Assembly (NCBI GenBank): GCA_022478985.1
Contig: JAKSZP010004191.1
Coordinates: forward strand, 1-64,000
Reading direction: 5' to 3'
From: Massospora cicadina
Taxonomy: Eukaryota > Entomophthoromycota > Entomophthoromycetes > Entomophthorales > Entomophthoraceae
DNA: 64,000 bases
Made by a program: the position numbers and the translations under genes. The notes under the pieces are model-generated. The model worked only from the letters and a program-made list of their open reading frames with translations. It did not search any database and had not been told where the DNA came from. This document shows positions 1 through 10,665 of the stretch, in pieces (the stretch's first letter is position 1; each line of letters starts with the position of its first letter).

Positions 1-790
1 CATCCCCAATCATATCCGTTAAACCTCTTCAGACCTATCTAAGTTCAAAGTTATCGATGATCCGAGGGGGTTTTAACCTAACCTCAAGCAAGTTATAAAG
101 GCTCCGAAAAAAAAAAACCTTATTTAAAACCCTTTTTCCATCAATTAAACGAAACAGCTGATAGATGATGCTTATATTTTAGACTTTTAGGTTGAAACTG
201 GTTTCCAATTCCAACTTGGGATCTTTAACAAGTTTAACTCTTCAACTTTACCCACCGCCAACCCGTGGCCCATTTAATCAACTAAAAATTTTGATGATCG
301 GGGCAACCTATTTTAGTTTAAGGTTTGTCGTCGGCATAAACCCAATTTTATCAGTTTTATAATTTATAAAATTTTCGTTAAATAAATTTTAATAAAAAAA
401 TTTGAAATTAAAAAATGGGGGTTTAAAAAGTTAAAAAATCAAACTTTACTTAGTGATAATAATTTAAATCATAATAATAAAGTTGGAGCACCCATTAATC
501 ATACCAACGGGAATATAATACCCGCCTTATCAAAAAAATTTCAAGTTTTAAATTTAATCTAGCTTCTAGCTATAATACAGCATTATCTTTCTTATCGCTG
601 GCTGTAACGGTTACCTGTAAAGGGGGCCCCTAACGTATACCAAGCTTTATAAAGTTTACGTGGCTAAAATAACTTCCCCCCTAAAAACATTTAGTGGGAA
701 ATTTTTATCCATAACCAACAGTACGTTACAATGCTATGAAATAGTACATTACAGGCGTAAGGCTTGAGGGGGGTAACCATCAACTATGAT
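1..790. other. AT-rich stretch that retains CpG dinucleotides, no gene
   Basis: No ORF worth reporting is visible. The stretch is very AT-rich but still carries about eighteen CpG sites (for example near 50, 55, 250-260, 300, 330, 600-660 and 725). The following kilobases have almost none. This resembles the island at 35.2-36.5 kb and may mark sequence that has not gone through the decay that removed CpG elsewhere. It could be the edge of a host gene or its flank lying to the left of the window; nothing identifies it. Confidence 0.3.
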
Positions 791-3700
791 AGGGTAACTT
801 ACTCTTAAACAAAAAAGTACCCCCCAACCTCACCTTATAATAAATATGGGTATAGGCAAAGCTATAAAGTTTATACCTTCATGTCCTATTACTAGATAAC
901 TACCTTATACTAAGGGTTGTTAACCCTCCAATACTATAACATTTAGAATACCAACCTCAATTTTAAACTTTGTTCCATTAGTGTCCAACTCAGTATCTTT
1001 AAAAAACATGATTATACCCCTTTTAAGCCAAATGTAAGTTTAATGGATGAGAATATCTAAAAAGGATTTTTAATAAGATTGACCACAAGGATGTATGGAA
1101 AATTTTATAATTTTATAAAGAACATGTAAGCTAAACTAAAACGCTATTCCAAACACTACCATATTGGTAATTAACTGCTGTTAAATTATTTAGGACCATG
1201 TTACAGCTTAAAATTGATTAACTATCCACCATTAAAATCGATGCCATTCAAAAATATTTTTATCTTAATCTTTAGATAAACACCAAAGTGATTGCATGAG
1301 GGGTTATAAATTTTAAAAAAAAGGGTAAAGACCCATAGGAAAATTAAAAGTTTAGATTATCAATAAAACCTGGTATTAAGATGCACCTTAGGGTAATCAA
1401 TAAACCTTTAGAAATTAAAGAACCCCCAATTACCATATCTTTTGAATTGTACTATTACACCATCTGTGGTTGGTACAAGTTTTAGTCTGTCATAAGATTT
1501 TATTACTCAATAATATACCAGGTTAGACCTCTTTTTTAAAAGGGGGCAGATTTAGGTAGACTAGTTAGGTTTGCCTTTCTTTTAGAAACTCAAAAAAACT
1601 CCTAACTATAAATAAGGGTAAGAGAGGTGGGCTCTATATCCCCATAAGTTCATCCTATAGTTAAGGGTTAAAAGTTAATTTATAATTTGATCCCAATCTA
1701 AAAGTTATAGGTAAACCTCTAGAATTTTTTGCAAACTGATCTACAGATTAGATATAGTTTGTTATTGTCACAGCTGTCACTAAAATTTTTAACCATCTAG
1801 TTCACCTGATTAGTTATTATAAAAATAGCTAGATCAGGTCTAATTTTAATCTCAAAGCAAAATCTATTGCCATACCACTTATTATTTTAAAAGTTTACTA
1901 ACTTGGTATTTTACAATTTAAAATAAACCAATTTAGATCTTGGGTTATTAAATTTAACTCATCAATTATATCTATTCATAAATTGATGCCACTACAAGTG
2001 TAACGCTTATTTGTATATTAAACTATAAAAGGTTAAATTTATAGTTTTCTACCTATTAAACTAACCATCAAATAAAGTAATTTAAAAGATCAACGATGTA
2101 AGCTTAGGTAGACTTATTATTGGGCTAAAAGTGGAGGGGCTTTTAAGGCCACCCTGTAACCTTTAAAGTTATACAATCTATTTAAGTAAACAGAGAAAGC
2201 TTAACTGGCCTTATATAAAGCGTTTTATGCCACTGTAGCTAGATAAAAGCAAATTGAGATATATATCAGGCCAATATCTTTATAAAAAGTTTAAAAAGTT
2301 AATAAATTGATAGGTGAGGAATGAGGGTAAAGTAAAGTTAGGCAGATCCCCTGATTTCTATTATGGGAGCTAAACCATTTTTTATACTATTACCTTTTTC
2401 ATAGACATCAGGTTTAACCTCTAGGAGGTTGGTGAAACTGTCAGTATATTCCCACTTTAGGTTGAGATTGTTTAGTGCTAAAAAAGGTTGGTGAAGCTGG
2501 TTGAGAAAAATAGATTAATTTCTAGTTTAACTTTAAAATGTTAAGAGGTATGATAATTTTATCAAGTCTCTGGATTTGTAGATTAGATAATTGGATGTAA
2601 TGATCTGATCATTCAAATCATTGATTTGGTATATTTCACTGGTCTAAAAGACCTCAAGTTGTCTCCTTCCATTACAAATGTATTCATTCCTAACCAGGTT
2701 GGGGTTGAGGAAAAATAATATAACCCCAGAAAAATTTCTTGCCTCTTTGTTCATAGAGTTATCTTGGATATATATGTACATACCCTTCCCTTCAGACCCT
2801 TACCTATTATCCACTGGAGCATTTCCATCATTTTAATTTTGTTTGTAGTCTACTTATATAACACCATCCAATACAAAACTATATCAATCTAAAAGCCCTA
2901 AAATAAGCTCCACTTGCCTTGATACCTTATTGGCATCAATTAAATTTATTGATGGGAGCGCTCACCATGTTTATCATTCAAAGTGCCACAATTTTTGGAA
3001 AGAGGTTGATGTGTTAGTACAGAAGGTGGATCTTCAGCTACATGTTACAGACTAATGATTGGTAACAGTTAGAATGTAATTTACAGCTCCTTGATTTTCC
3101 AAAAATATTTTGAACAACATATTTAAGGCTTTTCAAGTACTTGCTTTTTTACTTCTATAACCCTACTAAAGGTTTCATTATTAAACAGTTCTCAAATTTG
3201 TGATCTGATAAGGATTCCCTCCTTGATCTTAGCATCTCTAATATGTGAAAATTTTATCTTTAAAACACTTAAAAGCTTCTCCTTTCTGATTTATCCTTTT
3301 CACTCAATTTTTCAAGTCCTAGTTTTATATAAAAGTGATATAAACCAATTTGCTGATCAGGTTAAGTGTAGTTAGGTTATAACTATGTTTATGTACATAT
3401 GAGAATAAATAAATGTTTGTGCTTGTTATGTACATTTTATTTCTACCTCTGAGAACTGAACGTTTTCTGAACTTTAAAATTTTAACAATTTATTGAGAAA
3501 TAAAAGCAGGTAGGTCCCCTTAAGCATACCAAATTATGACTATTGTTAGATTTTAGATTTATTAGAGCTCACCAATGCCAATTTATACCTAATATCCAAC
3601 AAGTAGGGAATGAACACCTACTTATTTTAAATTTATTAAATACCAATAAGGTGCAAAAGCTGGGGTTTCTATATAATTTTATTAGTAGCAATATTGGGGT

Positions 3701-3949
3701 AGGAAAAAATGAACCCTCTCAATATTAAACCCTTCAGTATATAAACTGTATTGAGGGTTGAGGAAACAAAGATAGGTTCAGAATAGCTTTGGCTAATCCA
3801 AATTAGAAAATATGGAAAAGTAGCCTATCTAAGCTCAGGATAATCTCTTCATTTTGGCTAAACGATGGAAGTGGATTTATTGTTGGCCAAAATGTCCCAT
3901 GGGGTAACAATTTAATGAACACAAGCCAATCCAAGTTTGAGAAAGTTTT
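791..3949. other. gene-free AT-rich DNA
   Basis: Only very short ORFs on both strands, no recognisable protein motif, no RNA gene, and no clear repeat relation to the rest of the window. CpG is nearly absent. A 61-codon ORF at 3543-3728 is not distinguishable from chance in this composition. Confidence 0.5.
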
Positions 3950-4250
3950 TTTTTTGTGTGTGTGTGTGTAGTACCTTGGGGGACCCCCATTAAGCCTATA
4001 AAGGGGTGGTCCCCATGTAGGTGCTTTTAAAAGACCTGGTTGTGGCTGGAGAGTACCATTTGATGGATGCCTCAGGGTCTGCCATGTGGTCAGAGTAATA
4101 TGACTGCTCAATTTTAAGTTTATTGCCCGTGAAGGATTCAAACTTGTGTTACATAAATTTGTGTGGTTCCACTGAGAATTGACCAGAATCTTTTGGCCTA
4201 TATCAGAGGTTAATTATTTAAATCAATTTTCTCAAAATTGCAGTCTTGTA
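3946..4250 (-). mobile_element. SINE-like element, minus orientation
   Basis: Read on the minus strand, the unit has a B-box-like motif (GTTTGAATCCT, plus-strand 4133-4143). It ends in a CA repeat followed by an A run, seen on the plus strand as T(9) plus (GT)n at about 3949-3970. A diverged counterpart without the CA/A tail lies at 10660-10900, so most of this unit predates the tandem duplication. I do not see a convincing A box. A SINE or a LINE 3' fragment are both possible. Confidence 0.35.
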
Positions 4251-5725
4251 TATGTCCAACCCTTCCTCTTTTTAGCCAAGTTTTATCCCCAACATTCTTA
4301 TTATGAAGCCTGAGAGGCAAATGTCTGACAGTTGTGTAAACAGGTTGGCTTCTCTAAAGTAAATATAGTCTAATCAGCGTTTTAACCAGTTATATAGCAG
4401 ATTAAAAGTTACACTGTTTAAATATTTTTTAATGCTTTAAAAAATATAATATGAAATCCTCTAATTCATATAAATGCAATCTAGCTCAACGTTTTTAAAC
4501 ATCCTTATTCATTTCATATCAAAAGTGAATAGGGGTTAACTGTTTCTGACTAAGAAAGATTTAAGGGTGTAGACCAGTTTTACCTTCATGCATGAGTTTT
4601 TTTTACAATAATGCACCGATGTATATCTATCAAAATTAATACTAACTAATACCTAGATGTAAAAGTTACTAAAAAGTTGATTGATTAAAATTTACCAAGT
4701 TTGACTTATTCATATTGCCTACATTGCTATCAGTATTGCACTTCTCCATGGATTGCAGCTGCTCTAAAATAATTTGTTGTAAAGTTGGGATAGATAACAG
4801 TGGGTGTAGTGATGCTAAACTATCTAATAGTAAAATTACTTATTTAAACTATGTTTCACTACCTATATTAGCTTATCTTATTCATTTATTACAAAGGTAT
4901 TGAGCACCAGTCTATGGCACACTGATGATATAACATTATATTTTTTATGATATATTCAATTATGTGAAAGCTGAATATGATAATTTCAATATAAATGGGA
5001 CCATCTAGTACTAAAAAATAATTTCAATATAAATGAAGATCAGCTAAAATTAGCTGAGCCACAGTTACCTTTACCCTATAAAAGTTAGGAATACTATTAA
5101 ATAACTTGAGGTAGCTCTTATCACCTATTATAATTTTGAATTTTTAAGATAATTTATGGTAACATATCCAGGTAGATTATGTAGATCTGAGTGGTGGACT
5201 TGGGATAAAAGGTTTCATAGCCTTATGGATAATATATTTATGTTTAATTATAGAGTCCCCCATTATTTAAACATGGATGTAGATTCTATTATGTTAAACA
5301 TATGTAGCGGTTGATACTTGAATTTATAAATGAAATAAAAAGATAAAGAAGAAAGTTTAGAAAGTGCAACTTGGGTAAAAGTTATAAAGGTGCAATAAAT
5401 CTTTATAGGGAATAGTATAAACTAGATGCTATAACTAATTATTTTATAAGGTGGTAGGAAGAGACTTTAACATGTACATGATGTTACAGTGGAAAAGGTG
5501 CAATTGAAGCTTCCTTGGTATATTTTTTGGTTAGAGATTCTACTCAGTTAATGGGAGGGGGCAGAAGGGTGGTGGTATGCACTTTTGATAGTAAATGGAT
5601 CAGGATGATACTTATCAGATATTTTTTTTATTAATTTAACTTTAGTAACTCAAAGATATGATGCTATAGTTGATAGGCTATATAATAAAGTGGTTTAGAA
5701 AATTTTTAAGTGAGTAAAAATGTTA

Positions 5726-7653
5726 AACTCTCTTTCCGCTTGGCATAACTTTCTGAGCAAAATTACATAAATTAAAAAACAAATTGAATTTGCCTGTAGT
5801 AGTTTTACTCCAATGTCATTGGATTCTCTGCCAGCTGCTCCAGCGTGAAGCGGCGGCAAAACTCCCTCTGCCATTTTCTGTTCAGCAGTAAAATGTGCTA
5901 GGACTGGTTCACCTAGTCATTCCAAACCTATGGGATGATTTGTTCAGCACAAGGACCTAAACGCCTACCTTGCTTATACCCAAGCGGTACCTCACTGCCC
6001 CTAGTGCTCCCATGGAGCAACATGCACTATGGTCTAAGGGTTGAATATGGGAAACTATTCCCATACCATGACCAAGCCATTTTCAAAATGGCACAGGTGG
6101 TGATGACACCTGCTGGCTTTATTGATTTCCGCCCCTATAAGGGGTATTTCAACCTCAGCTTCACCTGTGAAGCCAATGCTGCCACTGCAGCAACTGTGCC
6201 CCTGGTATTCCAGGGCACCCCTCTCCCCACAACTCAGACTTGGCTCCCAGCAGACACCACTTTGGTGGTTCAGTTTTCTGGCCTGCCCACCCACCTCCCC
6301 CCTGAAGTGCTCCACCAGGAGCTGATGGACAGTTTGCAGCCTATGGCTCCAACCCCATCTTGCAATTTGTGGTCCCAAATGGGGCCACATGACTTGCTGG
6401 ACTCAAGCATATGCCACGAGCAGCCCTAAATCTTAATAAAATTGCGGTGTCAATTCTGCTGCACACTGTTATTCCCTCAGCACCTGATCATTCATTTTGG
6501 GTCTGCGTTAAGGGCAGGTGGGTGATCTGTCCATCATGTTTCAAGTTAGACCACTCAAAATGCAAGTGCCCCTCCTCAACCACTTCCAGTGGATTGGACA
6601 ACTCATCCGCTGACCTCCAATCTGCTGTCCACCCTTTACACTTTCTGGTATGGGGCACAATCCTACCACCCCCACCCCCAAAGCCTGTTGCTGTAGCTGC
6701 ACCTGAAGCCACCAATCAGCCTCCTCCTCACTCCAATGCCATAAATAATTCCTCCAATCAAGCATCAGATTGAATCCCAGTTCAATCCCATGCTTTCTCA
6801 AATAAATTGACCAAACCTCAACCATATGCTGATTCCCCAATCCAATTCAACCAAAACCCATGAGAATTATTGGCTAAAATTGACAAATCAGGTAAATTCA
6901 TTGAAGAACCATCTCTGCAAATTGAATGGTTCATTAATGCAGAATGGGATGCCAAATACCCCCTCAACTTTATACCCCACAGACAAACAATAAATCATTT
7001 TTCAGTAATCACCAGCTTGCAGTTGAAGCAGCTGCAACATCAGATTGTCATCCCCTGCATAAAGCTGTCACTAAATCAGTAGCAATACTCAAAGGAGAAA
7101 TTCCACCTCCTGTTATCCCTGCAACCTTAACTCCAAAAAGTAAAATTATGGTGAACCAGTATTACAAAAATGCAAATGATGCTATCCAGAACGTGGCAAC
7201 TATAGAACGGAATCCAAAAGCAAAATAACCTGAACCAACATTGCCACATTTGTTAAGCTCCCAGATGCCCGCATCAAAGCTAAAAAAGCTTTAACCAAAA
7301 ATCTCAGTGCCATTTATCTAGCTGGCAATTTTCATGAAATTTCAATCATCAGTGATATCAAACCACATACTGCAGATACTTTAACGCCATTACTGTCAGC
7401 TGTGATATGCACTCTACTATGGGAGAAAGAAGCTGCTTCTGAGAGGCTGCCAAAGATGAGCCCCCAACCCCCTCTCTCCTTTCACCATGGGGGAATAAGC
7501 AGCTTCCACTGCCCACCTGGTTGGTTAGTTTTTGAAGCATTTCACTCAATCTGCTCATTAGGGCATTTTGTTTGAACCAAGTAGTTACATTTTTTTAGTT
7601 TAGTTTTAGCTTTGGTAATGTCTGTCCCCTGGCCAGCTTGCCTCATATAAATA
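5726..7653 (+). mobile_element. ORF1-only LINE-like retroelement, 1.93 kb
   Basis: Bounded by an 11-bp direct repeat TAAAAATGTTA at 5715-5725 and 7654-7664. Copy 2 of the tandem duplication reads straight across this point near 12390, so this is an insertion with a target-site duplication, and the length and variability of the TSD fit target-primed reverse transcription. The 3' end is AT-rich (GCCTCATATAAATA) rather than a long poly(A). It contains a gag/ORF1-like zinc-knuckle reading frame but no reverse transcriptase. It is either a non-autonomous derivative or an internally deleted LINE copy. GC content is clearly higher than that of the surrounding DNA. Confidence 0.6.
5935..7228 (+). pseudogene. 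ORF1/gag-like protein with CCHC zinc knuckle, frameshifted
   Basis: The first segment (5935-6429, about 164 codons) contains a stretch resembling the RRM-like region of LINE ORF1 proteins, with a V-x-F-S-G-L-P core at about codons 107-113. A frameshift near 6405 moves the frame to 6411-6773. There a CX2CX4HX4C knuckle is visible at 6528-6569 (C40, C43, H48 and C53 of that frame), followed by a Ser/Pro-rich tail. Further frame changes carry weak coding signal to about 7228. A CCHC knuckle after an RRM-like domain fits nucleic-acid-binding ORF1 proteins of non-LTR elements. A gag of another element class cannot be excluded. No RT follows. Confidence 0.5.
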
Positions 7654-7759
7654 TAAAAATGTTATACAGTTGATCTTCATTACAATAAAAATTTACAAGT
7701 AGAGTATATATTTAAGTAAGCACATCAGATTATAAATTTATAGAAATATAGATATTTAT

Positions 7760-8038
7760 TGCTGCTGCCTCCCCAAGTTCAATTCTGGTACAGGAAATTT
7801 GGGTAGGGGACAACTATGACTGTGTTGGCATTGTGCACCAATGCTCCAAATTGAGATAGCAAATAGCAAAGGTGGTCCATGGTGTTCCTGGCCTATCATA
7901 TGCCATGCATGGAGGTTTTCTGAATTTTATCCTCCTTTCCTATTCATTTGATTTCCCCTCAATTGGTGCAGTATTATCCCCAGGTTGGCCCACCTCAAAT
8001 AAAATATAAAATATAAAAATATAAATATAAATATAAAG
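7760..8038 (+). mobile_element. SINE (family a), 5'-truncated, with 14-bp TSD
   Basis: The insert is flanked by a perfect 14-bp direct repeat ATATAGATATTTAT at 7746-7759 and 8039-8052 and is absent from copy 2. It carries a Pol III B-box-like motif AGTTCAATTCT at 7776-7786 close to its 5' end. It ends in GGCCCACCTCAAATAAA followed by short A/T-rich tandem units. A longer copy with both A- and B-box-like motifs lies in inverted orientation at 22621-22905. This is a tRNA-derived SINE pattern. Confidence 0.7.
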
Positions 8039-8052
8039 ATATAGATATTTAT

Positions 8053-9933
8053 CAATTGAGGCTTTAGGGCTTGTAGATTTATATCAACTAAAAATATAAA
8101 AACTAGTAGCACCTTAATAAGTAAATTATTAATCAGAATCATAAAAACTTTAACATCTCAGCAATTTAAAAGCAATATGGAGATGATATAATGAACAATC
8201 AAGCCTATGGCAGTGATCAAACACACATAAAAAATGGTGAGATCTCTTTTAACCCTTTCAATAATTTTCTGCATAGATGCGTCCAAAAATAGAGGTTTAT
8301 GTAAATTTTGTAATGCATATATGCATCAATAAATGAGGGTTTTGTAATTCTAAAGATGAATATATGCATCTAAGTAATAAAAGCTGAACATTTACTTTTA
8401 AGCTGGATAGAATAAGAAAATGTGCATTGTTGAAGTTTTGGCCTACTTTGAATAGTCTGGTTCTTCTTCTTAGATAAATTAGAGTTTTGAGCGCCTATTA
8501 TATGGAGACAATAGACCAGACAGTGACAGTAATTAAGATATAAACTCCTTAAATTATACTTAAAGGCTGTACTCTCCTGTTGTCTAATTGTACAATAGAT
8601 CACTGAACTGATCTTCCTAATTTCAAGTAATTACCTGACTATATAGTTAAAAATATTAAAGACAAAAAGCTTGTATATTAAACTATTAACTTGTTATGCT
8701 AAAATTTTGTTTTTATTTGTATAAAAGTAAAAAAAATTTATAGGGTTTGATGTTAACCACACCTTACCCATAACACCTTACCTCCTGTTTCCACTTTGTT
8801 AGCAGATCACAATGAATACTCAAAGAGTCTACAAACTATAAGGCTATGTGATAACACAGCTCAACCTCTTGGTCAGTGTTTTACTGATAATTATTTCAAG
8901 GCAGCATTTCCTATGATGCATCTGAAAATAGCTAAACTGTTGCACCTTTTGAGCATCAGTAGCACATACCAAGGCAAACTATACCATTGATTAGTAATTA
9001 ATTCAATTGAAAACTTGATCAACATTAAAACAAAAATCAACATAGGCCAACAAAGAACATGAACCTGAGTTATCAAGTCATCTTATTATGAAGCCTGACT
9101 TAACAACAAAGGTCTCAAACCTATGTCAACTTAGATCAAATATGATTAAGTGAAACCGCTAGGCAGCAAATCCCAAGCTTTAAATATACTTAGGATATTT
9201 TGGTCCATATGCATGGATAATTCTGATATGATACATAATAAATTAGCATCAGCTAATATTATTATTATTTCCTCTATCAAATTACCCAATAATTTAGATC
9301 AAGTCAACCATTCAACATATATATTGTAGTTCAAGTTCAAGATATGAAACTATAAATATATAGCCTATAAAATTTTCTGAGTTGTTTTGTGTGCAGTTGG
9401 CTGCTTTGAAAAGTATAATAGTTAAAATTTATTTTCAAAGTTCTCTTTTATTTACTTATCTAAACTTTAAAATGATTGATTATTTATGTTATGGACAAGG
9501 ACTAAAATAATCTTAAAAAGTGTAAACTTTGGCTAATAAAATTTTGCCAAATATAAGGGACAAAAACCAAAAGATTATTTTGAAAATAATTGAAAGGTTT
9601 AAAGGTGGAATATTCTTCCCATTCTGATAACATATATTGCAGGTATGGAAGAAGCTAAACCTCAGTCATATTTATTTATCTCTAAGGTTCTCTGATAGAT
9701 GTCCTGGGATGCAGATTTTTGGATATATAAAAATTGCAATATGTTGTGAAAACATATTATATAAAAGCTATTTTAGATATAGTCTATAGTATAGATAATA
9801 AGGAAAATCTAGCTCTATATAAGCCTGTTAAAAACAGATGTACCTTTTAATAAGTTAAATTAAAATAATGAACTAGATAATAATTATTACTAGTGTAAAA
9901 CTAATAACAATAATGAATAGTATAATATCTAAA
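8053..9933. other. copy-1 segment without gene; conserved palindrome
   Basis: Sequence shared with copy 2 (12540-13837 and 22054-22560). No ORF is kept between the copies. A 14-bp palindrome ATGCATATATGCAT at 8313-8326 is preserved in copy 2 at 12752-12765. The stretch 8430-8640 is the best-conserved part of the duplication, although no product is recognisable. The empty target of the solo LTR (AGTTG, 9395-9399) lies here. Confidence 0.5.
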
Positions 9934-10035
9934 ATTAAATTATTTGAGGTGGGTCAACCTTGGGACAAATATACCACACCGAGAATGTTTTCTAGCCTTT
10001 ACAGGTTTTGAACTCAAAACCTGCACTAGGGGTGC
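9934..10035 (-). mobile_element. SINE (family b), short copy with ~12-bp TSD
   Basis: The direct repeat ATAATATCTAAA occurs at 9922-9933 and 10036-10047, and the insert is missing from copy 2 near 22570. On the minus strand a hairpin (8-bp stem, plus-strand 10002-10023) contains a B-box-like AGTTCAAAACC (plus-strand 10004-10014). The element ends GGTTGACCCACCTCAAATAA, almost the same 3' end as SINE family a. A related fragment lies at 34646-34706. Confidence 0.6.
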
Positions 10036-10067
10036 ATAATATCTAAATTTAGATTACATAAAAATGA

Positions 10068-10290
10068 AGAGGTAATCTTGTTTATCTGAGTTAGCCTGAC
10101 CTAGGGAAAATACTGCACCAGTATTTGGAGAAAATGGGGAATCAAAATACAATAGAAACGGAGTATTAATCTTATTAAATCTCCACACACAGCGTTCTTA
10201 TAGGCCAGAACTCCATGGACTGCATTGCTATTTGCTATCTCATTTTGTAGCATTGGTTGTGGGATCTGGCAAGGGTTCTGGCTCACAGGT
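10068..10290 (-). mobile_element. SINE (family a) remnant in copy 1
   Basis: On the minus strand it matches the body of SINE a at 7760-8038 and 22621-22905, for example the parts around TCCATGGAGTT, CTCCACACAC and the CTGACCT(A)GG 3' end. It sits at the same place as the SINE in copy 2 (22621), so the insertion predates the tandem duplication. The tRNA-like head present at 22.85 kb is replaced here by unrelated sequence. Confidence 0.55.
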
Positions 10291-10633
10291 GCTAAATGCA
10301 GTGGGATATTTACAAAAATAAAATAAAAAACCTTAAAAGATTATTCTTTTCTTATTAGAAGAAAATTTGAGCAGTTTTTAAATTTTTACTTTTGGGGCAC
10401 AGGTTAGAAAAAAAAAGTGTTGAACTCAATACCAGTGTTCCATATTTAAACTTGAGTAAAATTTGAGAATAGAAGGGTTTTGGAGTAGCATGAAGAATAG
10501 TCTGAACCATATCCATAATAGGAAATATGGTGCATTGGTTTATCAGATCTCCTGAATTTTTGGGCACATTTGGGTAAATAACAGATGAAATGGGGTTTTG
10601 GGGCATGATGTACCCATTTGGAAATGTTTTAAT
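10291..10633. other. junction DNA between the tandem copies
   Basis: About 340 bp between the end of copy 1 and the start of copy 2, without a recognisable element. The ORF on the minus strand at 10355-10606 has no recognisable motif. Confidence 0.3.
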
Positions 10634-10665
10634 GTATTTTACCCAATCACCGCTGGGTAAAATAC
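10634..10665. repeat. perfect 12-bp inverted repeat
   Basis: GTATTTTACCCA at 10634-10645 and its exact complement TGGGTAAAATAC at 10654-10665 are separated by 8 bp. It lies exactly at the start of copy 2 and is not present at the corresponding start of copy 1. It could be the end of a lost foldback element, or chance. Confidence 0.5.

Larger units (their letters stand above)
3950..10300. repeat. tandem segmental duplication, copy 1
   Basis: This unit is repeated, diverged but clearly colinear, as copy 2 (10650-13837 continuing at 22054-22910). Matching landmarks are 4250 with 10920, 4715 with 11410, 5530 with 12195, 8430 with 12890, 8890 with 13335, 9400 with 22055 and 9640 with 22300. Copy 1 has three insertions that copy 2 lacks (5726-7653, 7760-8038, 9934-10035). 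Copy 2 has an 8.2-kb insertion that copy 1 lacks (13838-22048). The shared sequence has no ORF that survives in both copies, so the unit appears non-coding. Confidence 0.85.

Noticed and set aside
3952..3970. (GT)n tract as a telomere or regulatory repeat
   Set aside because: A short run that fits the simple-repeat tail of the SINE-like unit.
6055..6390. Minus-strand ORFs opposite the ORF1-like region
   Set aside because: They mirror the plus-strand coding frames and lack motifs. The zinc knuckle and TSD orientation favour the plus strand.
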